Positions 1-8,014 of a DNA stretch of 64,000 nt are shown here, piece after piece. Below the pieces are notes generated by a model. It saw nothing but the letters and a program-made list of their open reading frames with translations, was not told the origin of the DNA and did no database searches. The stretch comes from Nostoc sp. JL34 (lineage in GTDB: Bacteria > Cyanobacteriota > Cyanobacteriia > Cyanobacteriales > Nostocaceae), in the NCBI RefSeq assembly GCF_017114945.1, contig NZ_JABXKQ010000087.1, forward strand, positions 1-64,000, in the 5' to 3' direction. The translations under genes and the position numbers were made by a program. Each line of letters opens with the position of its first letter. The stretch's first letter is position 1.

Positions 1-132
1 ATGCTCAAAAGACTAGCTGCTAGCTAGCTAAAAAAGATATCAAATGGGTTCTATACAATAGTGATCGCGCATACATGACTGGTAAAATACGCACTTTCAC
101 AATTATTCATGCATTGCATCAAAAAATTATTC

Positions 133-1485
133 CTAAGAATTATTTCCTCCTTCTTCGCCATCATTACGTAAACCAATTTTTGGCTCAACTTTTTCTAGTC
201 CATAATTAGCCAAAGTCACCCCTTCTTCTAAAGATACAGTAGAGTATTTACTCAACCCAATACGCTGTGATGAGTAAATTCCAGAATGACCTGAGAATAA
301 ATAGCTTACTATACAGCCAATACCAATAAATATCCCCGATTCCAGACCAAATAATTCAATTCCCATTAAGGTGGATGCCAAAGGTGTATTTGCTGCACCC
401 GCAAACACACCCACAAATCCCATTCCTGCTAACAGTGGTGCAGGTAATGCTAAAAGCAACGACAAAGCATTACCTAAAGTTGCACCAATAAAAAACAAAG
501 GGGTCACTTCCCCACCCTTAAAACCCGCTCCTAAAGTTAAAGCAGTCAGACCCAATTTGGCTGCAAAATCCCAAGGAGGTAGCTGAGTGAAAAAAGAATC
601 AACGATAGTAGGGATACCAAGCCCGATGTATTTAGTTGTACCACTCAACCCAACAATTACTGCTATCATTGCACCGCCTATAAAAGGACGCATTGGAGGA
701 TAAGATATTTTTGCTTTAAAGAAGTGGCTAATTTGGTGAGTTAATTTAGCAAAAAATCTTGCTACAATTCCAAAAATTGCACCTGCGATAATGGCAGAAA
801 TCAATCCCCAAATTGTGAGCGTCGGTATAGAGGGAGCGTGTCGATATGCTGTATGATGTAAATCAAATAGTAATGTGACTTGATTCCCAACGATCGCAGC
901 AATTAAAGAAGGGAAAAGGGCATTATAATGAATCTTTCCAATGGCTAAAACTTCTAGTCCAAATACGGTTCCAGCTAAGGGAGTACCGAAAACTGAAGCA
1001 AATCCCCCACTGATACCCGCCGTTAATAAAATTCGCCGATTAGCCCCTTGAAAATGTAATATTTTAGTTAACTGGTCTGCTAGAGAAGCACCCATTTGCA
1101 GCGCTGTACCTTCACGACCGGCTGAACCTCCAAAGAAATGTGTAAGGTCTGTTCCTAGCAAAACAAGAGGAGCCATCCGAAAGGGAATAACACTTTTGGG
1201 ATTATGGATTTCTTCAAGTAAAAGGTTATTTCCGCCTTCTACAGTCCGACCAAATTGATGATAAATCCAACCACTCAAGAAGCCACCAAGGGGAAGCAAG
1301 GCAACAATCCATTGATGCGATTCTCGCCAATCAGTTGCCCATTCTAATGATGCTAAAAGAGCGGCAGAGGCAGTTCCAGCAAGAATGCCAACCACAATGG
1401 AAATAGGCAACCACTTAATTAGGTGTGGTAATGCGATAAACGGTTCAAAATGACGAAACTGTTTCATGAATACACTGGCGAACAT
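133..1485 (-). CDS. ClC-family voltage-gated chloride channel/antiporter
   Basis: 450-aa ORF, polytopic; GSAGREGT and GGFASVFGTPLAG motifs typical of ClC proteins. Confidence 0.9.
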   Translation of the reverse strand: MFASVFMKQFRHFEPFIALPHLIKWLPISIVVGILAGTASAALLASLEWATDWRESHQWIVALLPLGGFLSGWIYHQFGRTVEGGNNLLLEEIHNPKSVIPFRMAPLVLLGTDLTHFFGGSAGREGTALQMGASLADQLTKILHFQGANRRILLTAGISGGFASVFGTPLAGTVFGLEVLAIGKIHYNALFPSLIAAIVGNQVTLLFDLHHTAYRHAPSIPTLTIWGLISAIIAGAIFGIVARFFAKLTHQISHFFKAKISYPPMRPFIGGAMIAVIVGLSGTTKYIGLGIPTIVDSFFTQLPPWDFAAKLGLTALTLGAGFKGGEVTPLFFIGATLGNALSLLLALPAPLLAGMGFVGVFAGAANTPLASTLMGIELFGLESGIFIGIGCIVSYLFSGHSGIYSSQRIGLSKYSTVSLEEGVTLANYGLEKVEPKIGLRNDGEEGGNNS

Positions 1486-1691
1486 CCCATGACTCCTTAA
1501 AGCGCGACTTGTAGATTTAAACTTTCTACAGGAGAGTCAGGTGATGCGTTTAGCCAAGTCCTACTCTCTTGCAGTCAGCGAAGAAAGTAGGAGCCATCAG
1601 CCTTTCAGTGATGATTTTGAGGACTGAAAAGGCGGTTTTGGCGAGCTCCATCGCCATTGATTTAAGGATACCATTTTTGCTTTTAGTGGAA

Positions 1692-2879
1692 TTAATATTT
1701 GTTTTTTTGAGCGATTAATAATAATACAGATGCGATCGCAAATAAGCTCCCAGCAATAAATGTCGCCTCTGCTCCCAGTGTTTGCCACAACCCACCAGCT
1801 AGCAAACTCGCAGGTAAAAGCGCTAATCCTACAGCTAAGTTAAGGAATCCAAAAGCAGTGCCGCGCAGATTTGCAGGTATACTATTTGCCACTAGCGCTA
1901 ACAGCAATCCTTTACTCATACCTAAATAAAGACCATAAAGGGTAAACAATCCCCAAATTTGCCAAGGTGTCTGCACGAAAGCAAAGCCTAGATACACTAG
2001 AGCGTATAGGAAAAATCCGCCTACTAGTAACCCAAATTTGCCCACGCGATCAGAAAGTATTCCTATTGGGTAGGCACTGAATGAGTAGGCGATGTTCATC
2101 ATTATTAATGTCAATGGGATAAGTGAGGCAGAAATACCTGTTTGTTCAGCTCGCAGCAACAAAAAAGCATTGCTGGAGTTGCCTAAATTGAATAGCAGCG
2201 CCACTGCTACAAGTACCCAGTATCCTTGACCCAAACTGCGTAAAGTTTGCCATTGCAGAGGGTTGCTTCGGCTTTCTTGAGTTTCACTTATTGTTGGTTC
2301 GCGCACTCCCACTGTTAATAAAGCCACTGCGAAGAATCCAGGGATGAGTGCTAGCCAAAAAATGAGGCGGAAGTTGTTTTCCGAAGCAGCCATCACGGCA
2401 AATGCTGCCAAAGGCCCTAAAAATGCTCCGATAGTATCGAGAGATTGACGCAATCCATAAGCTGCACCGCGTACCTCTGGATTAGTGGAATCGGCAACTA
2501 AGGCATCGCGGGGCGCTACCCGAATACCTTTGCCAATGCGATCGCCAAATCGAGCTATTAACACCCCAGTTGGACTGGTAGCTATAGCGAATAGTGGTTT
2601 CACAAAGGTAGATAAGCCATACCCAAACACCGCTAATCCCTTACGATGTCCCAGATAATCACTCAACGCTCCCGAAAAAATTTTTAAAACTGAAGCTGTT
2701 GCTTCTGCAATGCCTTCGATAATACCTACAGTCAATACATTCGCCCCTAAAACTGACACCAAAAATAAGGGCAATACAGAATGGATCATCTCAGAGCTAA
2801 TATCTGTCAGCAGACTGACAAATCCCAACACCCAAACAGTGCGGGGAATCGTCTGGAAAAATTTGTTTTGTAGTTGCAT
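1692..2879 (-). CDS. MFS transporter
   Basis: 395-aa ORF with 12-TM character; MFS loop motif DRIGKGIRVAPRDALVAD. Confidence 0.88.
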   Translation of the reverse strand: MQLQNKFFQTIPRTVWVLGFVSLLTDISSEMIHSVLPLFLVSVLGANVLTVGIIEGIAEATASVLKIFSGALSDYLGHRKGLAVFGYGLSTFVKPLFAIATSPTGVLIARFGDRIGKGIRVAPRDALVADSTNPEVRGAAYGLRQSLDTIGAFLGPLAAFAVMAASENNFRLIFWLALIPGFFAVALLTVGVREPTISETQESRSNPLQWQTLRSLGQGYWVLVAVALLFNLGNSSNAFLLLRAEQTGISASLIPLTLIMMNIAYSFSAYPIGILSDRVGKFGLLVGGFFLYALVYLGFAFVQTPWQIWGLFTLYGLYLGMSKGLLLALVANSIPANLRGTAFGFLNLAVGLALLPASLLAGGLWQTLGAEATFIAGSLFAIASVLLLIAQKNKY

Positions 2880-2906
2880 ATTTCCTATTTATCTGACTGG
2901 TCTTTA

Positions 2907-3148
2907 CTACATCAACTCTGTAATTCTTGAGAACCAATAGGTGATTTCTGGATCGCTGAAAGTAGTCAACCTAGCAATTTCTCTGGCAAGTTGGTAAGCT
3001 TTCTCACCTTGAAGATGTTGAGCCAAGCCAGCATGATTCAGCAGAACGTCCTTTAAATCCTCTGGATATGCGGGTAAGTGACAATTCCCCCCATACTACG
3101 GATAATGGGACTCCAATCAATGCTTCCAACTTTATGATTCAGACTCAT
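2907..3148 (-). pseudogene. Short frameshifted ORF (about 80 aa if one G is added to a G6 run)
   Basis: Minus-strand translation MSLNHKVGSIDWSPIIRSMGG... shifts into NCHLPAYPEDLKDVLLNHAGLAQHLQGEKAYQLAREIARLTTFSDPEITYWFSRITELM* with a +1 change in GGGGGG. Confidence 0.45.
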
Positions 3149-3230
3149 AATTTTTCTGAAATGTAACAGGTGTTTCATTAGTAAACTAGCAACAAAATAA
3201 ATTTAATGCAACACCTGTTACAATCTATCT

Positions 3231-3770
3231 ATGCATAGAAAGTGTTGGAACTTATTAGTGTACAAAGTACCCGCACAGCCTTCAACGCAGCGCGTGTATG
3301 TTTGGCGTAAACTCAAGGGGTGGGGCGCACTTTACCTACAGCAGTCGGTGTGTGTGCTACCGCATAGAGAAGACTTGCAACAACATTTGGCAGAATTGAA
3401 GGCAGACATTACAGCAGGTGGCGGTGAAGCAGATTTATTGACTATTTGGATTGATCAGCCTGAGCAAAACGCTATGTTAATAGAGCGTTTTCAACAGCAG
3501 GCAGATCAAGAGTATCAAGAGTTTTTAGGTCAATGTCGGGATTTGCATCGCGAATTGAGCGAGGAACGGAAAATAAGTAATTTCACCTTCGCAGAATTAG
3601 AAGAAAATGAGGCAGAACTCACTAAACTACGTTCTTGGTTGCCTAAAATCCGCGATCGCGATTTGTTTGATACACAAGGATATTCCCAAGCTATTGAAGC
3701 CTTGAAGGCGTGCGAATTAGATTTTCAGCTATTTAGCGAACAGGTATATAAAGCAGAAGGTATAGACTAA
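3231..3770 (+). CDS. ChrB N-terminal-domain-like (chromate resistance-associated) protein
   Basis: 179 aa; WNLLVYKVPAQPSTQRVYVWRKLKGWGALYLQQSVCVLP matches the ChrB N-terminal pattern as I know it. Confidence 0.75.
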   Translation: MHRKCWNLLVYKVPAQPSTQRVYVWRKLKGWGALYLQQSVCVLPHREDLQQHLAELKADITAGGGEADLLTIWIDQPEQNAMLIERFQQQADQEYQEFLGQCRDLHRELSEERKISNFTFAELEENEAELTKLRSWLPKIRDRDLFDTQGYSQAIEALKACELDFQLFSEQVYKAEGID

Positions 3771-4045
3771 TAAACTTATTTTTTTGAAAATACCTAATGG
3801 CGTAGGTGTAGCCACCCATAGGCATTACACTTGTAATTTATATCTAGAATAAACATTTTATTCCTCCTATAGATAGATAACAATAATAAATAAATTAGTA
3901 TTCGTAAAACTTAAGTGAGAAAACCGTACTTCTCTGAGAGGTTTTCTGTACCATATATCTAAGTTTAGCTGGATAAAATCAAAATGTAGCTGAAGTAATC
4001 CTGTTTTCTAAAAAATTTATCCAGCATTAGCAGGAGAGCAAAAAT

Positions 4046-4915
4046 ATGACAAATCAATTGAAAACGGCTGCTTTGCTAGCCGCGCTAAGTGGTCTTTTGA
4101 TTGCAATTAGTTACTGGGTAATTGGCGGTTCTAGTGGTTTGATTATCGGAATTGGCTTGGCAGCAGCAACAAACCTGTTTTCCTGGTATCAATCAGATAA
4201 GATTGCTCTAGCAGTATACCAGGCCCAGCCTGTGAGTGAAGGAGAAGCACCAGGACTCTATCAGATGGTGCAGAGATTGAGCGATCGCGCTAACATTCCC
4301 ATGCCTAGAGTTTATATTGTTCCAAGCCTTGGTGCTAACGCTTTCGCTACAGGGCGCGATCCAGAACACGCTGCTGTAGCTGTCACCGAAGGTATTTTAA
4401 ATATATTGCCAGAGGATGAACTTGAAGGTGTTATCGCCCACGAACTCACCCATATTATTAATCGTGACACCCTCACACAAGCTGTTGCTGCTACTGTTGC
4501 TGGTGCTATCTCATTTCTAGCGCAAATGGTTAGTTACAGCCTATGGTTTGGCGGTGGTTCACGAAATGACAACAGAGGTGGAAATCCAATAGGAATTTTA
4601 TTAACAGTAATCCTTGCACCGGTAGCTGCGACAATTATTCAGTTAGCAATTTCGCGCACACGAGAATTCTCTGCTGATGCGGGTTCTGCTAGATTAACTG
4701 GTAATCCCCGCGCCTTAGCTAGGGCGTTACAACGGTTAGAAGCCTCAGCAAAGCAGATACCTTTAAATGCCAATCCAGCTTATGAGCCGTTATTAATTAT
4801 CAATTCTATCTCTGGACAGTTTTTGGGTAACTTATTCTCCAGTCACCCTCCTACAGAGGTGCGAGTTGCAGCATTGCTAAAATTAGAGCAACAACTGCCA
4901 ACAAAAGCTTATTAA
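4046..4915 (+). CDS. htpX: M48 family membrane zinc metalloprotease, HtpX-like
   Basis: HELTH zinc motif (AHELTHIINRDTL), N-terminal TM segments, EFSADAGSA downstream motif. Confidence 0.92.
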   Translation: MTNQLKTAALLAALSGLLIAISYWVIGGSSGLIIGIGLAAATNLFSWYQSDKIALAVYQAQPVSEGEAPGLYQMVQRLSDRANIPMPRVYIVPSLGANAFATGRDPEHAAVAVTEGILNILPEDELEGVIAHELTHIINRDTLTQAVAATVAGAISFLAQMVSYSLWFGGGSRNDNRGGNPIGILLTVILAPVAATIIQLAISRTREFSADAGSARLTGNPRALARALQRLEASAKQIPLNANPAYEPLLIINSISGQFLGNLFSSHPPTEVRVAALLKLEQQLPTKAY

Positions 4916-4916
4916 T

Positions 4917-4945
4917 TTGTCATTTGTCATTGGTCATTGGTCATT
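4917..4945. repeat. Heptameric STRR-type tract (TTGTCAT/TGGTCAT)
   Basis: ttgtcatttgtcattggtcattggtcattt directly after the htpX stop. Confidence 0.7.
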
Positions 4946-5031
4946 TGGGAAATTTACAATGACTCATGACTAGTATTACAGGGTGCAGTTTTCATCCGAG
5001 AGTCAGTTTTGTAATTAAGGATGTTTTAACT

Positions 5032-5460
5032 ATGAATACTAACAACATCGAATCCATTGAAACCACAGCAATTGAATCTACCGAATCCATAGTAATTGTA
5101 GAAATCAGTTCTGAAACTGAGGAATTAGTGGAAACCGAAATGACTGGTGAAACTGATGAGGTGAAGCGCGAAACCAAAGCGCTGATTGAGGCGCTAAAAA
5201 GACGCGCTCAAGCTGAGGCTGATTCAGCAGGTACTCTCACCCGTGAAACCTATTTAAAAGTTGTGCGCCAAGCACGAGAATTAATTGAAGGAAGGAAACT
5301 GATGGAACGCGATCGCTTAGAAGACTCTTGGGCGGTAATTCAGGATGAAGCTGAGAGAAACTGGCACTTATTGATGAAAGATGTAGTAGATTTCAGCTTT
5401 CGCCTGCAAAAGGCGGCTATTGCTGCTTGGGAAACCTTCAATAACCCTTATTCATCCTAA
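5032..5460 (+). CDS. Conserved hypothetical, acidic N-terminus, helical
   Basis: ORF track starts at 4966, but ATG 5032 has an upstream AAGGA; KxETYLKVVRQARELIEG region. Confidence 0.6.
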   Translation: MNTNNIESIETTAIESTESIVIVEISSETEELVETEMTGETDEVKRETKALIEALKRRAQAEADSAGTLTRETYLKVVRQARELIEGRKLMERDRLEDSWAVIQDEAERNWHLLMKDVVDFSFRLQKAAIAAWETFNNPYSS

Positions 5461-5486
5461 TTTGATTAGAATTAGGAAACTGTTAG

Positions 5487-6191
5487 GTGAGACTTATGCA
5501 ACTGCTATCTTTGAGGAATGGCTTTTTGGCGTTAACCTTGACTGCGATCGCTTCAGGCGGTGGGTTAATCACAGGTTGTACTAATGCTGCTTTCCAGAAC
5601 CAAAGCCAATCCCCAAATGCAACCGCTACCAATGCTAACGACAAGCAACAGATGATGAATCACGGTGGTGGCATGAATCACAGCATGGCAATGGATTTAG
5701 GCCCAGCCGATACTGATTTTGATTTACGGTTTATCGACGCTATGATACCGCACCATCAAGGGGCTGTGGAAATGGCTAAAGAAGCGCAGCAGAAATCAAA
5801 ACGCTCTGAAATCAAAAAACTAGCAGACGATATCATCAAATCGCAAAACCAAGAAATCACTCAGATGAAGCAGTGGCGACAAGCTTGGTATCCCAGCGCC
5901 GGAGATAAACCAATGGCTTATAACAGTCAAATGGGTCACATGATGGAGATGTCATCTGACCAAATGAAAACCATGATGATGAGTCAAGACTTAGGTGCAG
6001 CTGATGCTGAATTTGATCTGCGCTTTATCAATGCGATGATTCCTCACCATGAAGGCGCTGTAACAATGGCAAAAGATGTCTTGAGTAAATCTAAGCGCCC
6101 TGAAGTCAAGCAATTAGCCCAAGAAATTATCAAGGCACAAAATACAGAGATTAAGCAAATGCAGCAGTGGCGAAAAACTTGGTATAATTAG
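5487..6191 (+). CDS. Lipoprotein with two DUF305 repeats
   Basis: Signal peptide plus lipobox-like LITGC; two FDLRFI(D/N)AMIPHH(Q/E)GAV copies. GTG 5487 or ATG 5496 start. Confidence 0.85.
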   Translation: MRLMQLLSLRNGFLALTLTAIASGGGLITGCTNAAFQNQSQSPNATATNANDKQQMMNHGGGMNHSMAMDLGPADTDFDLRFIDAMIPHHQGAVEMAKEAQQKSKRSEIKKLADDIIKSQNQEITQMKQWRQAWYPSAGDKPMAYNSQMGHMMEMSSDQMKTMMMSQDLGAADAEFDLRFINAMIPHHEGAVTMAKDVLSKSKRPEVKQLAQEIIKAQNTEIKQMQQWRKTWYN

Positions 6192-6324
6192 CGATCAACC
6201 TCACCGGACGGAGATAACTTTTGCATCCCACCCAACTGAGTTGGAGGCGTTCTGGTGCAGTGCGATTGTTAGGTTGCTAAACACGAAACTGTCACTTATT
6301 TGTGTCAATATTCTACTATTTTTA

Positions 6325-6918
6325 TTATAAAGACAACTCACTTTTAAGAGTTTTGTGAAGCGTTTCCTCAAAATCTTTCATTCCTCTTGGCGTGTAGGTA
6401 TAAATAATTGATCGCCGATGGCGAATATCAAATGGAATATCATCAATAGATTGTGCAAGTAAAATAACTGGTCGTCCAATTGTATGTGCTACTCCTAACT
6501 CGTAAAAAACATTAGGATTACGCCCAGTGCAATCAGCAATACATAACTTTGAAAAATAAGTTGCTGCCCAAATTTCATCAACTATTGTGTGAGTGGAAAA
6601 GAAGTCGTCACCTCTTTCGCATGATAAGCCCATCTCACTAGCTACTTTACGTATATGGTCTGTGTAGACTGGCTTTAAGTCATCTCGAAATGGCATTATT
6701 ACAAATAAATCTGCCCATACATTCTTTAACGATTTTTTTGGTTCTCCAAATATTGGAGATAAATCTAACTGAGTTTCTTTATTCTCTAATTCTTTAATAT
6801 AGTCTAGACTAGATGAAAGATATTCTAATATTTTATTTTCTTTTTGATAGTTTGTATCTCGAAGCTTTCTAAACTCCTCAAAAAACGATAATACATCCAT
6901 CGCTTCAATTTGTTCCAA
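6325..6918 (-). CDS. TIR-like / nucleoside 2-deoxyribosyltransferase-like domain protein (N-terminus likely frameshifted)
   Basis: DLFVIMPFRDDLKPVY...CERGDDFF...IADCTGRNPNVFYELGVAHTIGRPVILLAQ...IPFD pattern; a more plausible start is ATG near 7094 with SD CAGGAGG. Confidence 0.65.
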   Translation of the reverse strand: MEQIEAMDVLSFFEEFRKLRDTNYQKENKILEYLSSSLDYIKELENKETQLDLSPIFGEPKKSLKNVWADLFVIMPFRDDLKPVYTDHIRKVASEMGLSCERGDDFFSTHTIVDEIWAATYFSKLCIADCTGRNPNVFYELGVAHTIGRPVILLAQSIDDIPFDIRHRRSIIYTYTPRGMKDFEETLHKTLKSELSL

Positions 6919-7303
6919 ACGGTTAGCAATTTCTGCAATCTCTGCCTCTGTTTCTGTTATACGGTACTCTAATTCAAATCTCTGTACGACACTTGAAGAA
7001 ATTGCATATCCTTTTGAAATGCTCTCAGTCTTTTCAATAATAAATCGTGTGTTTCTTCAATCTCCTTCTTTTTAGGCATCCAATCTTTATTCATTCAATA
7101 TCCTCCTGAAATAAATCAATTTAATACTGAGCGTGAATAGATAGATATCCGCAAGCTCGATAATATGGTATTCATCTCCGACTATAGACTCGTTATTATC
7201 AGATGATGCATCCATAATTAACTCACGCTTGGAAATCGCACAAGGATTTCCAGAACGTCCTCACGACATTTTCCGAATTTTGTCTGAAATGCTCATGTGC
7301 AGA

Positions 7304-7640
7304 ATTATTAGACGGAAATTTTCTGTCTAATAATCTTGTGGATAACCACATGTAATACTTACAGGTATTTATTTTCATGTTATGTAGAATTTTTCTATAT
7401 AATATCGATATCCGTGTATTATACAGAATTTTTCCGTATAACTATCCGATTTGGCGTCGTAGTTATACAGAATTTTTACAAAAAATACCCTATTTTAGAT
7501 ATTAGACCGAAATTTTCCGTGTAAATACCTTATTTTGGTTTTAAACACCTGATTTTCAGTATATTCCTTGGTGATATCCAGAAATTTTCCAGATACTATC
7601 CGATTCAGGACATTATATGGATGGAAATTTTCTAGATATT
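7304..7640. repeat. Array of degenerate palindromes with GAAATTTTC-type cores
   Basis: ATTATTAGACGGAAATTTTCTGTCTAATAAT (7304-7334, 10-bp perfect outer arms), then related cores near 7391, 7430, 7475, 7513, 7586 and 7629. Confidence 0.75.
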
Positions 7641-7645
7641 ACTAT

Positions 7646-7843
7646 ATGCAAGAACGCCCAAAAAAGCTGCTAGAACAGGTTTAGCATACAATTATTCGGC
7701 TTAAGCATTATTCTTACAAAAGAGAAAAAAGTTACATTGACTGGATTAGGCGTTACATCTTTTTTCATGATAAGCGCCATCCTAAAGATATGGGGAGTGC
7801 GGAAATAGAAGCATTTCTAACACATTTAGCTGTTAAAAAAACG
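7646..7843 (+). pseudogene. Truncated tyrosine recombinase, integron-integrase-like N-terminal fragment
   Basis: MQERPKKLLEQV*HTIIRLKHYSYKREKSYIDWIRRYIFFHDKRHPKDMGSAEIEAFLTHLAVKK; in-frame TAG and loss of the catalytic domain. Confidence 0.8.
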
Positions 7844-8014
7844 TCGCTGCGTCAACTCAAAATCCATCATGAATGCAAGATTTGATTTTGTTCGCTGACG
7901 CTACTCAACTGAATTGATAAAGCCATTACAAAAAGAATAGACCTGAATAAAACTCGATTTATGAAATATAACTGTACAGACGGGCTATGACGCTCCTAAC
8001 TTATTCTTTGCATT

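Noticed and set aside
371-586. 71-aa + strand ORF inside the ClC gene
   Set aside because: Antisense to a well-supported CDS, no homology features.
7336-7524. 62-aa ORF in the palindrome array
   Set aside because: Low-complexity translation of the palindrome array.
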